In this document: positions 7,712 to 16,049 of the stretch, piece after piece
Position numbering within the stretch: position 1 is the first letter of the stretch
Layout of the letters: the number at the start of each line of letters is the position of its first letter
Origin: Thermocatellispora tengchongensis
GTDB lineage: Bacteria > Actinomycetota > Actinomycetes > Streptosporangiales > Streptosporangiaceae
Length of the DNA: 64,000 bases
Assembly (NCBI RefSeq): GCF_014202315.1
Contig: NZ_JACHGN010000010.1
Coordinates: 310,001-374,000, forward strand
Reading direction: 5' to 3'
Translations under genes and position numbers: made by a program
The notes under the pieces: generated by a model
The model's database searches: none
What the model was told of the DNA's origin: nothing
What the model saw: only the letters and a program-made list of their open reading frames with translations

Positions 7712-8564
7712 CCCCTTCGAGGCCCTCCGCGAGCAGGTGCGGCCGGTCGCGCCCGACCCCGCCTTCGCGGCCCGGCTGCGCGCCCGGCTGGAGCGCGCCG
7801 TGCTCGACCCCGCCCACCACTGGAGGAGAGACGACATGACCACCGGCACCATGCTGCGCCACGGCGACCTCGGGTACGCCTCGCTGTGGCTGCCCGACGC
7901 CGCCAAGGCCGCCGAGTTCTACGGGGACGTGCTCGGCTGGCGGATCGCCCCCGGCAGCACCGAACAGGGACGCCGGATCGAGGGCGTCACGCCGTCGCTG
8001 GGCATCTGGGGCGGCCAGGAGCGCCGCACGCTGTTCCTGTGCTACGCCGTGGACGACATCGCCGCCGCGATCGAGCGGATCAGGGCCGCCGGGGGCACCG
8101 CCGGCGAGGCGACGCGGGAGCCGTACGGGCTGATCTCGATGTGCCAGGACGACCAGGGCCTGCCCTTCGCCGTCTACGAGGACGCCGGCGAGGGCCGTCC
8201 CGCCGCCGGCCCGCCGCACCCCGGCGAGCTGGCCTACCTCACCATCGAGGTGCCCGACGACGAGGCCGCCAAGGCGTTCTACGGCGCGGTCTTCGGCTGG
8301 GAGTTCACCCCCGGCAGCGTCGAGCACGGCTGGAACGTCCTGGACGCGGGCCGCGAGCTGCGGCCGATGACCGGCCTGTGGGGCGGCCGGGCCGAGGCCA
8401 GGGCGGTGCCCATGTACGCGGTCGCCGACATCGAGGCGGGCGTCGCCGCGGTCCGGGCCAAGGGCGGCACGGCCGGCGACCCGGTCGCGCGGCCGTTCGG
8501 GCAGATGGCGGAATGCCACGACGACCAGGGCTGTTTCTTCTACCTGGGCCGCCTGACGCCCTGA
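7704..8564 (+). CDS. double VOC (glyoxalase-fold) protein coupled to the ECF sigma factor
   Basis: A 286-residue protein with two vicinal-oxygen-chelate domains, about residues 50-160 and 170-285. Each keeps the pattern AAEFYGDVLGW / AKAFYGAVFGW with matching GGTAGE/GGTAGD and EPYG/RPFG segments. In front lies a 45-residue N-terminal tail (RDPFEALREQVRPVAPDP, FAARLRARLERAVL) resembling the short leader found on proteins encoded with ECF sigma factors. A second start, ATG at 7836 behind ggaggaga, would give the VOC domains alone, so two products are possible. The 8-bp overlap with the sigma gene implies coupled expression. It may act as the sensor or modulator of the sigma factor; that is inference. 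Confidence 0.85.
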   Translation: MRDPFEALREQVRPVAPDPAFAARLRARLERAVLDPAHHWRRDDMTTGTMLRHGDLGYASLWLPDAAKAAEFYGDVLGWRIAPGSTEQGRRIEGVTPSLGIWGGQERRTLFLCYAVDDIAAAIERIRAAGGTAGEATREPYGLISMCQDDQGLPFAVYEDAGEGRPAAGPPHPGELAYLTIEVPDDEAAKAFYGAVFGWEFTPGSVEHGWNVLDAGRELRPMTGLWGGRAEARAVPMYAVADIEAGVAAVRAKGGTAGDPVARPFGQMAECHDDQGCFFYLGRLTP

Positions 8565-8662
8565 ACCCCCGGCGGCGCCGCGGATATCGACTGGCGGAGT
8601 ACCGGGTGCGGTTGCCTATCCTTACGGGGGCGGTCGTTCATGGGGCGGCCGGGAAAGCGACC

Positions 8663-11600
8663 ATGGGAAGCACTTCGTTGAACTCTCCGCGCGACGATCT
8701 GCGTGCGCGCGACCGTACGCCCGGCCCGGTGCCCGGCGCGGCACCCGGCGCGACCGACACGCTCGACGAGCTGCGCACGCGGCTGGGCGAGCTGACCCTG
8801 CGCGACCAGCGGCGGCTGCGGCGGCGGATCGAGGGCGCGCGCAAGGTGCGCAACCGCGCCGCGCGGCAGAAGATCGCGGCCGAGATCGCCGCCGACATCG
8901 AGGCGGCCGAGCGGCGGGCCGAGGCCCGCCGCTCCGCCGTGCCCGCGATCACCTACCCCGAGGCGCTGCCGGTCAGCGCCCGCAAGGACGACATCCTGGC
9001 CGCGATCCGCGACAACCAGGTCGTGATCGTCGCCGGCGAGACCGGCTCCGGCAAGACCACCCAGCTCCCCAAGATCTGCCTGGAGCTGGGCCGGGGCGTG
9101 CGCGGGCTGATCGGGCACACCCAGCCGCGCCGGATCGCGGCCCGCACCGTCGCCGAGCGCGTCGCCGAGGAGCTGAACACCGAGCTGGGCCAGGCCGTCG
9201 GCTACAAGGTCCGCTTCACCGACCACGTGAGCGACTCCACGCTGGTCAAGGTGATGACCGACGGCATCCTGCTGGCCGAGCTGCAGACCGACCGCTCGCT
9301 CGACCAGTACGACACCCTGATCATCGACGAGGCCCACGAGCGCAGCCTCAACATCGACTTCATCCTCGGCTACCTGAAACAGCTCCTGCCCAAGCGCCCC
9401 GACCTCAAGGTGATCATCACCTCGGCCACGATCGACCCCGAGCGCTTCTCCCGCCACTTCGGCGACGCCCCGATCATCGAGGTCTCCGGCCGCACCTACC
9501 CGGTCGAGGTGCGCTACCGCCCCCTGGAGGAGGACCAGGAGGACCAGATCCAGGCGATCTCCGACGCCATCGACGAGCTGTGCGCCGAGGGGCCGGGCGA
9601 CATCCTCGTCTTCCTCAGCGGCGAGCGCGAGATCCGCGACACCGCCGACGCCCTGGCCAAGCAGAACCTCCGCGACACCGAGATCCTCCCCCTGTACGCG
9701 CGGCTGTCGGCCGCCGAGCAGCACCGCGTCTTCCAGCCCCACTCCGGCCGCCGCATCGTCCTGTCCACCAACGTCGCCGAGACCTCGCTCACGGTCCCCG
9801 GCATCAAGTACGTCGTCGATCCCGGCTTCGCCCGCGTCTCCCGCTACAGCCACCGCACCAAGGTGCAGCGCCTGCCCATCGAGCCGATCTCCCAGGCGTC
9901 GGCCAACCAGCGCAAGGGCCGCTGCGGCCGGGTCTCCGACGGCATCTGCGTCCGGCTGTACTCCGAAGAGGACTTCCTGAGCCGGCCGGAGTTCACCGAC
10001 CCCGAGATCCTGCGCACCAACCTGGCCTCGGTCATCCTGCAGATGACCTCGATCGGCCTGGGCGACATCGCGGCGTTCCCGTTCGTGGAGCCGCCGGACC
10101 AGCGCCAGGTCAAGGACGGCGTCAACCTGCTGCAGGAGCTGGGCGCCTTCGACGAGGCCAAGCGGATCACCCCGCTCGGGCGCAAGCTGGCCACCCTGCC
10201 GGTCGATCCACGCCTGGCCCGCATGGTCCTGGAGGCCGACCGCAACGGCTGCGTGCGCGAGGTCATGGTGATCGCCGCCGCGCTGTCGATCCAGGACCCG
10301 CGCGAGCGCCCGGCCGACAAGCAGCAGGCCGCCGACGAGAAGCACCGGCGCTTCGCCGACAAGGACTCCGACTTCCTCGCCTACCTCAACCTGTGGGCCT
10401 ACCTGCAGGAGAAGCAGAAGGAGCTGTCCTCCAGCGCCTTCCGCCGCCTGTGCAAGGCCGAGTTCCTGAACTACCTGCGCGTACGCGAGTGGCAGGACGT
10501 CTACGGCCAGCTCAGGCAGATGTCCAAGGCGCTGGGCGTCACCATGAACAGCGTGCCCGGCGACCCGCACAAGGTGCACGTGTCGCTGCTGTCGGGCCTG
10601 CTGTCGCACATCGGCCTGAAGGACGTCGATCGCAAGGCCGACAAGGACGGCCCGCGGCGCCCGATCCAGGAGTACCTCGGCGCCCGCAACGCCCGCTTCG
10701 CCATCTGGCCGGGCTCGGCGCTGGCCAAGAAGCAGCCGCAGTGGGTGATGTCGGCCGAGCTGGTGGAGACCTCCCGGCTGTGGGCCAGGATCAACGCCAA
10801 GATCGAACCCGAGTGGGTCGAGCCGCTGGCCCAGCACCTGATCAAGCGCACCTACTCCGAGCCGCACTGGGAGAAGAGCCAGGCGGCGGTGGTGGCGTAC
10901 GAGCGGGTCACCCTGTACGGCGTGCCGATCGTCGCCCAGCGCAAGGTCAACTACGGCCGGATCGACCCCGAGATGTCGCGCGAGCTGTTCATCCGGCACG
11001 CGCTGGTGGAGGGCGACTGGGACACCCACCACGCCTTCTTCCGCGAGAACCGCAAGCTGCTCGACGAGGTCGAGGAGCTGGAGGAACGCGCCCGGCGCCG
11101 CGACATCCTGGTGGACGACGAGACGCTGTTCGACTTCTACGACCAGCGGGTGGGCGAGGAGGTCGTCTCCGGCCGCCACTTCGACGCCTGGTGGAAGAAG
11201 GTCCGCCAGGAGCAGCCCGACCTGCTCAACTTCGAGAAGTCGATGCTGATCAGCGAGCGGGCGGCCGAGGTCAGCGAGCGCGACTACCCCGACACCTGGC
11301 GCCAGGGCGGGCTGCGCTTCCCGCTCACCTACCAGTTCGAGCCCGGCGCCGACGCCGACGGCGTGACCGTGCACATCCCGCTGTCGGTCCTCAACCAGGT
11401 CTCGCCCGACGGCTTCGACTGGCAGATCCCCGGCCTGCGCCTGGACCTCGTCGCGGCGCTGATCAGGTCGCTGCCCAAGGCGCTGCGCCGCAACTTCGTG
11501 CCCGCCCCCGACTTCGCCCGCCGGGTGCTCGAAGGCGCCGAGCCGCGCCGCGAGCCGCTGCTGGCCGTGCTGGAGCGCGAGCTGCACGCGATGACCGGCG

Positions 11601-12628
11601 TGACCGTCGCGCGTGAGGACTGGCAGCTCGACCAGGTGCCCGACCACCTGCGCATCACCTTCCGGGTGGTGCAGGGCAAGAAGACCCTGGCCGAGGACAA
11701 GGACCTCGCCGCGCTCAAACGCCGCCTCGCCCCACGGCTGCGCGCCACCCTGTCCAAGGCGGGCGAGGAGCTGGAGCGCGGCGGCCTGCGCGGCTGGGAG
11801 GACGTCGGCACCCTGCCCAAGACGTTCGAGCAGCGGCGGATGAAGGCCTACCCCGCGCTCGCCGACGAGGGCGACAGCGTCGCGGTGCGCATGTTCGAGA
11901 CCGAGTCGGAGCAGCGCCGCGCCATGTGGGCCGGCACCCGCAGGCTCGCCCTCCTCGGCAGCCCCAACCCGGCCAAGTGGGTGCTCGGCCAGTTGTCCAA
12001 CCAGGCCAAGCTGGCGCTCAGCCGCAGCCCGCACCAGGGCGCGACCGCGCTGTTCGACGACTGCGTGGCCTGCGCCGCCGACAAGCTCATCGCCGACGTG
12101 GGCGGCCCCGCCTGGGACGAGGGCGGCTTCGCCCGCATCCAGGAGCACGTGCGCGCCGAGCTGTTCGACACCACCCTCGACGTCGTACGCCGGGTGGAGG
12201 GCATCCTCGCCCTGTGGCACGCCGTCGGCACCACCCTGGGCGAGCTGCGCGGCGGCGCTACGGCGGCGGCCGTACAGGATGTGCGCGACCAGGTGGCCCG
12301 GCTCGTCTACCCCGGCTTCGTCACCGCCACCGGCCACCGCCGCCTGCCCGACCTGCACCGCTACCTGCGCGCCGCCGAACGCAGGCTGGCCAAGCTCCCC
12401 GACGACCCGTACCGCGACGAGGAGTGGATGCTCAAGGTGCACGACGTGGAGGACGACTACCACGACCTCCTCGACCGCCTGCCGCCCCCGCGCCGCGAGG
12501 ACGACGACGTCACCGAGATCCGCTGGATGATCGAGGAACTGCGGGTCAGCTTCTTCGCCCAGACCCTCGGCACGCCCTACCCGGTCTCGGAGAAGCGCAT
12601 CCGCAAGGCCATCGACAAGATCACCTGA
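8663..12628 (+). CDS. hrpA: ATP-dependent RNA helicase HrpA
   Basis: A 1321-residue DEAH-box helicase of full HrpA length. After a helical N-terminus of about 100 residues come Walker A GETGSGKTTQ (125-134), DEAH (about 223-226), the SAT motif (TSATIDPERFS), motif VI with KGRCGR (about residue 418), then winged-helix, ratchet and OB-type regions, and the large C-terminal domain typical of HrpA (DUF3418-like). It unwinds RNA in the cytoplasm; E. coli HrpA helps resolve stalled ribosomes. I chose ATG 8663 with gggaaag upstream. The gene stands alone. The frame stays open upstream because of base composition, not coding content. Confidence 0.96.
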   Translation: MGSTSLNSPRDDLRARDRTPGPVPGAAPGATDTLDELRTRLGELTLRDQRRLRRRIEGARKVRNRAARQKIAAEIAADIEAAERRAEARRSAVPAITYPEALPVSARKDDILAAIRDNQVVIVAGETGSGKTTQLPKICLELGRGVRGLIGHTQPRRIAARTVAERVAEELNTELGQAVGYKVRFTDHVSDSTLVKVMTDGILLAELQTDRSLDQYDTLIIDEAHERSLNIDFILGYLKQLLPKRPDLKVIITSATIDPERFSRHFGDAPIIEVSGRTYPVEVRYRPLEEDQEDQIQAISDAIDELCAEGPGDILVFLSGEREIRDTADALAKQNLRDTEILPLYARLSAAEQHRVFQPHSGRRIVLSTNVAETSLTVPGIKYVVDPGFARVSRYSHRTKVQRLPIEPISQASANQRKGRCGRVSDGICVRLYSEEDFLSRPEFTDPEILRTNLASVILQMTSIGLGDIAAFPFVEPPDQRQVKDGVNLLQELGAFDEAKRITPLGRKLATLPVDPRLARMVLEADRNGCVREVMVIAAALSIQDPRERPADKQQAADEKHRRFADKDSDFLAYLNLWAYLQEKQKELSSSAFRRLCKAEFLNYLRVREWQDVYGQLRQMSKALGVTMNSVPGDPHKVHVSLLSGLLSHIGLKDVDRKADKDGPRRPIQEYLGARNARFAIWPGSALAKKQPQWVMSAELVETSRLWARINAKIEPEWVEPLAQHLIKRTYSEPHWEKSQAAVVAYERVTLYGVPIVAQRKVNYGRIDPEMSRELFIRHALVEGDWDTHHAFFRENRKLLDEVEELEERARRRDILVDDETLFDFYDQRVGEEVVSGRHFDAWWKKVRQEQPDLLNFEKSMLISERAAEVSERDYPDTWRQGGLRFPLTYQFEPGADADGVTVHIPLSVLNQVSPDGFDWQIPGLRLDLVAALIRSLPKALRRNFVPAPDFARRVLEGAEPRREPLLAVLERELHAMTGVTVAREDWQLDQVPDHLRITFRVVQGKKTLAEDKDLAALKRRLAPRLRATLSKAGEELERGGLRGWEDVGTLPKTFEQRRMKAYPALADEGDSVAVRMFETESEQRRAMWAGTRRLALLGSPNPAKWVLGQLSNQAKLALSRSPHQGATALFDDCVACAADKLIADVGGPAWDEGGFARIQEHVRAELFDTTLDVVRRVEGILALWHAVGTTLGELRGGATAAAVQDVRDQVARLVYPGFVTATGHRRLPDLHRYLRAAERRLAKLPDDPYRDEEWMLKVHDVEDDYHDLLDRLPPPRREDDDVTEIRWMIEELRVSFFAQTLGTPYPVSEKRIRKAIDKIT

Positions 12629-12950
12629 AGATCCCGGTGTCCGGCTCGAACTCCACCGGCGCCGGCGATCACACCTCCGCGCCCACCGCCACGGTGTGGA
12701 TCTCCTGGTACCTCCCGTCGCGCAGATCGCCGAACAGCGTCACGGCGGCGGGCTCGGCCACCGGATCGACCAGAAGGAACAGCGGCACCCCGCCCCGCGC
12801 GTGAAGGGCGGGCTTGCGCTCCCGGTCGATCGTCACGCTGCCCGGCGAGACGATCTCGGAGACCAGGATCAGCCCATGGGAGCGAAGCCGGTGATCATGC
12901 GGTGCGCTCTGTGGCCCTTCGTGGTCGAACAGGCACTGTGAGTATCGCAC
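12621..12950 (-). pseudogene. Uma2-family nuclease relic
   Basis: On the minus strand the frame 12950-12669 reads LVSEIVSPGSVTIDRERKPA, ARGGVPLFLLVDPVAEP and RDGRYQEIHTVAVGAE, which is the C-terminal half of a Uma2 (DUF820) restriction-fold nuclease. The N-terminal half is missing: the residues before LILVSEI do not fit the family. Beyond an in-frame TGA at 12671-12669 the same frame continues with SPAPVEFEPDTGIFR to a stop at 12621, which fits the usual end of the family, so a nonsense change is likely too. The catalytic D/ExK part is only partly present. The end overlaps the hrpA stop codon on the other strand. Confidence 0.7.
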
Positions 12951-12990
12951 GCGAGCGCGGTGCCGGGAGGGCTGCCACTAAAGTTGGGGA

Positions 12991-13659
12991 ATGAGCGAGA
13001 TTCGGGCGCTGGTGTTCGACGTGGGCGAGACGCTGATCGACGAGACGCGGATCTGGTCGCGGTGGGCCGATCGGCTGGGGGTGCCCCGGCTGACCATGCT
13101 GGGGCTGCTCGGGGGGATGGCCGCGCTCGACCGTTCCCACACCGCCGCCCTGCTGCTGATCCGCCCCGATCTGGACGTCGAGGCCGAGCTGGCCGCGTGG
13201 CGGCGCGAGGAGCCCGACGGGCTGCGCGAGAACTTCGACCAGGACGACCTGTACCCCGACGTGCGCGAGGTGCTGGCCGGGCTGCGCGCCGCGGGCTACC
13301 AGGTGGTGATCGCGGGCAACCAGCCGCCGCAGGCCGCGGGGGCGCTGGCGGCCATGGAGCTGCCGGTGGACGCGATCCACACCTCGGCCGAGTGGGGCGT
13401 GGAGAAGCCCGACCCCGGCTTCTTCAGCAAGGTCGCGGCGGTGGTCGGGCGCGAACCCGGTGAGATCCTGTACGTCGGCGACCGCCTGGACAACGACGTG
13501 CGGCCCGCGCGGGCCGCCGGGATGCGCGCGGCGCTGCTGCGCCGAGGGCCGTGGGGGTTCCTGCACGCCGAGCGCCCCGAGGCGGGCGAGGCCGACCTGG
13601 TGATCGACGGCCTCGCCGACCTGCTGCCCGCGCTGGCGAACGGGCTCGGCCCCCGCTGA
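12991..13659 (+). CDS. HAD family hydrolase
   Basis: A 222-residue haloacid-dehalogenase-fold hydrolase. Motif I is VFDVGETL with nucleophile Asp10, but the usual second Asp is Gly12, so general acid catalysis would need another residue or water. Motif III Lys lies in EKPDPGFF and motif IV is VGDRLDNDV; a cap domain spans about residues 20-95. Members with this DxG motif include phosphatase-like and dehalogenase-like proteins, so the substrate is open. It is followed by a strong hairpin separating it from the convergent transporter gene. Confidence 0.85.
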   Translation: MSEIRALVFDVGETLIDETRIWSRWADRLGVPRLTMLGLLGGMAALDRSHTAALLLIRPDLDVEAELAAWRREEPDGLRENFDQDDLYPDVREVLAGLRAAGYQVVIAGNQPPQAAGALAAMELPVDAIHTSAEWGVEKPDPGFFSKVAAVVGREPGEILYVGDRLDNDVRPARAAGMRAALLRRGPWGFLHAERPEAGEADLVIDGLADLLPALANGLGPR

Positions 13660-13696
13660 GCGGGCCCGCGCCGCCCGGTCGCGGGAGGGGCGCGCG

Positions 13697-13728
13697 GGCG
13701 GGTTCCGCGTGGCCGCGCGGAACCCGCC
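13697..13728. terminator. hairpin between convergent genes, likely bidirectional terminator
   Basis: A perfect 13-bp inverted repeat (GGCGGGTTCCGCG and its complement) with a 6-nt loop lies between the HAD gene and the convergent MHS transporter gene. There is no T-run, which is common in high-G+C actinomycetes. Confidence 0.7.
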
Positions 13729-13749
13729 AGGGGGAGGGCTCGCGGCGGC

Positions 13750-15072
13750 TCAGCCGGTGGCGGCCTTCGCGCCCGGCGGGGCCGGGGCCAGGCCGGTGTC
13801 CAGGTCCAGGTCTCGGGTCTCCGGGGCGAGCGCCAGCCCGGCGGCGGTGAGCAGCAGGGCCGCCACCACGTACAGCGAGATCGCGACCGAGGTGCCGAAC
13901 GCCTCCAGCAGGGCCAGGGAGATGATCGGCGCGAGCGCGCCGCCCAGCACACCGGCGATCTGGTAGCCCATCGACGCGCCGCTGTAGCGGAGCCGGGTGC
14001 TGAACAACTCGGCGATGAAGGCGGCCTGCGGGCCGTACATGGCGGCGTGGGCGGCCAGCGCGATCACCGCGGCCAGCACGATCAGCGGCGTGGAGCGGGT
14101 GTCCAGCAGCGGGAAGAACGCGAACACCCAGATCCCGGCCGCGACCGCGCCCGCGAGGTAGACCGGGCGCCTGCCGAGGCGGTCGGACAGCGCGCCGAAC
14201 AGCGGGATCAGGCCGAGCTGCACCGCCGAGCCGATGAGGACCGCGTTCAGCCCGACCGTGCGGTCCAGGCCGAGCGTGCCGGAGACGTACTGCACGATGA
14301 ACAGGGCGAAGGTGTAGAACGCGACGTCCACCCCGATCCGGGCGAAGATCGCCGACAGCAGGGCGCGCGGGTGCGACCGGATCACGTCCAGCACCGGCAT
14401 GCGCGCCTTCCTGTTGTGCCGCTCGACCTCGGCGAACAGCGGCGACTCCGCGATCCGCAGCCGGATCCACAGCCCGACGACCACCAGCAGGCCCGAGAGC
14501 AGGAACGGCACCCGCCAGCCCCAGGACAGGAACGCCTCCTCCGGCAGCGTGGCGGCCATCGCGCCGAGGACGGCCGCGGCGAGCAGGTTGCCCGCGGGCA
14601 CGCCGACCTGCGGCCAGCTCGCGTTCAGGCCCCGCCGTGACCGGTCGCCGTGCTCGATGGACATCAGCACCGCGCCGCCCCACTCGCCGCCGAGGCCGAG
14701 CCCTTGCAGGAAGCGCAGCGTGACCAGCAGCAGCGGCGCCGCCACGCCGATGGTGCCGTAGCCGGGCAGCAGGCCGATCAGCACGGTCGAGACGCCCATG
14801 ATCAGCAGCGTGACGACCAGGACGTTCTTGCGGCCGATGCGGTCGCCGAAGTGGCCGAAGACGATGCCGCCGACCGGCCTGGCCACGAAGCCGACGGCGT
14901 AGGTGGTGAAGGCGATGAGGGTGGCGGTCAGAGGCTCGAAGGTGGGGAAGAACAGCTTGCCGAAGACCAGGGTCGCCGCGGTGCCGTACAGGAAGAAGTC
15001 GTACCACTCAAGGGAGGTGCCGATGAGGCCGGCGGTGATCACCCGCCGTGCTTGACGATGGGAGCCTGCCAT
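13750..15072 (-). CDS. MFS transporter, metabolite:H+ symporter (MHS) family
   Basis: A 440-residue, 12-segment membrane protein of the MHS branch of the major facilitator superfamily (ShiA/ProP/KgtP-like). Typical landmarks are the N-terminal GLIGTSLEWYDFFLYGTAA, the loop 2-3 motif GDRIGRKNVL, the LRFLQGLGLGGEWGGAVLM segment and the second-half FGALSDRLGRRPVY. The family takes up small organic acids or osmolytes with protons. ATG at 15072 is preceded by caggagcg. It is divergent from a GntR/FCD regulator with 93 bp between the starts, which probably controls it and may sense its substrate. Confidence 0.92.
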   Translation of the reverse strand: MAGSHRQARRVITAGLIGTSLEWYDFFLYGTAATLVFGKLFFPTFEPLTATLIAFTTYAVGFVARPVGGIVFGHFGDRIGRKNVLVVTLLIMGVSTVLIGLLPGYGTIGVAAPLLLVTLRFLQGLGLGGEWGGAVLMSIEHGDRSRRGLNASWPQVGVPAGNLLAAAVLGAMAATLPEEAFLSWGWRVPFLLSGLLVVVGLWIRLRIAESPLFAEVERHNRKARMPVLDVIRSHPRALLSAIFARIGVDVAFYTFALFIVQYVSGTLGLDRTVGLNAVLIGSAVQLGLIPLFGALSDRLGRRPVYLAGAVAAGIWVFAFFPLLDTRSTPLIVLAAVIALAAHAAMYGPQAAFIAELFSTRLRYSGASMGYQIAGVLGGALAPIISLALLEAFGTSVAISLYVVAALLLTAAGLALAPETRDLDLDTGLAPAPPGAKAATG

Positions 15073-15099
15073 CGCGTTCGCTCCTGTCGGGGGATTTCT

Positions 15100-15120
15100 T
15101 TCAACATAAGGATCGTTGAA
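15100..15120. promoter_or_regulatory. inverted repeat between divergent transporter and GntR genes
   Basis: TTCAAC-N9-GTTGAA sits in the 93-bp divergent spacer, 28 bp upstream of the transporter start and 46 bp upstream of the regulator start. Its size and place suit the operator of the adjacent GntR/FCD regulator. This assignment is inference from position. Confidence 0.5.
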
Positions 15121-15165
15121 CAATCCGACAAGAGGCTTGTGGATTCTTTGTGCGATGATTTCGCC

Positions 15166-15840
15166 ATGGACGACGTCGCCGCCCTGGAACGCGATCGTGA
15201 TCGCCTGAGCCGCAGCAGCACCGCCGAACGCGTGGCCGACATCCTGCGCGAGCGCATCGCCGAGGGCTTCTTCACCCCCGGCCAGCGGCTGTCGGAGGAG
15301 GCGATCGGCACCGCGCTTGGCGTCTCGCGCAACACCCTGCGCGAGGCGTTCCGCCTGCTCGGCCACGAAGGGCTGCTCAGGCACCAGCTCAACCGGGGCG
15401 TGTTCGTGCGGGTCCTGTCGCTGGAGGACGTCACCGACCTCTACCGGGTGCGCCGCGTGATCGAGTGCTCCGCCGTACGGCGGGCCACCCCGGACGCGCT
15501 CGGCCCGCTGCGCGAGGCGGTAGAGGACGGCGAGCGCGCGGCCGCCGAGAACCGCTGGCGCGACGTCGGCACCGCCAACCTCCGCTTCCACCAGGGCATC
15601 ACCCGCCTGAACGGCAGCCAGCGGCTGGACGACTTGATGCGCCAGCTCCTGGCCGAACTGCGGCTGGTCTTCCACGTGATGCGCAACCCCCGGTCCTTCC
15701 ACGAGCCGTTCGTGGCGCGGAACCGGGAGCTGCTCGAACTCATGGCGGCCGGGGAACTGGACAAGGCCGAGCGCGAGCTGGCCGCCTACTTCGACGACGC
15801 CGAGGCCCTGCTGGTGGAGGCGTACCGACCGGCCCCCTGA
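15166..15840 (+). CDS. GntR family regulator, FCD ligand domain
   Basis: A 224-residue transcription factor. The N-terminal winged helix covers about residues 15-85 (VADILRERIAEGFFTPGQRL, EEAIGTALGVSRNTLREAFR, LLRHQLNRGVFVRVLS) and the rest is an all-helical FCD domain (residues 90-215) with the metal/ligand His in FHQGI and later helices. FCD members bind small carboxylates, often through a metal site. ATG 15166 was chosen; longer in-frame starts would read through the divergent promoter. It likely represses the MHS transporter gene on the other strand and itself. Confidence 0.9.
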   Translation: MDDVAALERDRDRLSRSSTAERVADILRERIAEGFFTPGQRLSEEAIGTALGVSRNTLREAFRLLGHEGLLRHQLNRGVFVRVLSLEDVTDLYRVRRVIECSAVRRATPDALGPLREAVEDGERAAAENRWRDVGTANLRFHQGITRLNGSQRLDDLMRQLLAELRLVFHVMRNPRSFHEPFVARNRELLELMAAGELDKAERELAAYFDDAEALLVEAYRPAP

Positions 15841-15848
15841 CCCCCGCC

Positions 15849-15960
15849 GCGACCGCCCAGTGACCACCGCAAGGAGCGCCCCGCGACCGCCCGGTGACCA
15901 CCGCAAGGAGCGCCCCGCGACCGCCCGGTGACCACCGCAAGGAGCGCCCCGCGACCGCCC
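15849..15960. repeat. 34-bp tandem repeat, 3.3 copies
   Basis: Copies start at 15849, 15883 and 15917, with a 10-bp partial fourth at 15951. The last two full copies are identical and the first has one change. The array begins 9 bp after the GntR stop and lies between convergent genes. Degenerate gcgcccggcgag units continue to about 16030. No coding role is visible. Confidence 0.9.
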
Positions 15961-16049
15961 AATGAGCGCCCGGCGAGGCCCCGGCGACCGGCCGGTGGGC
16001 GCCCGGCGAGCACCCGGCGAGCACCCGGTGGGCGTGCCCGTGAGCGCCC

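Noticed and set aside
8540-12463. A 1307-residue open frame antisense to hrpA
   Set aside because: Long antisense frames arise from the high G+C third positions. It has low-complexity Gly/Ala/Val/Leu composition and no family features, and hrpA on the other strand is certain.
12991-13659. Inactive HAD pseudoenzyme because of the DxG motif
   Set aside because: The nucleophile Asp10 and motifs III and IV are intact and DxG versions are common, so loss of function cannot be claimed.
15849-15960. CRISPR-like array
   Set aside because: Units are directly adjacent with no spacers, so it is a tandem repeat rather than a CRISPR.
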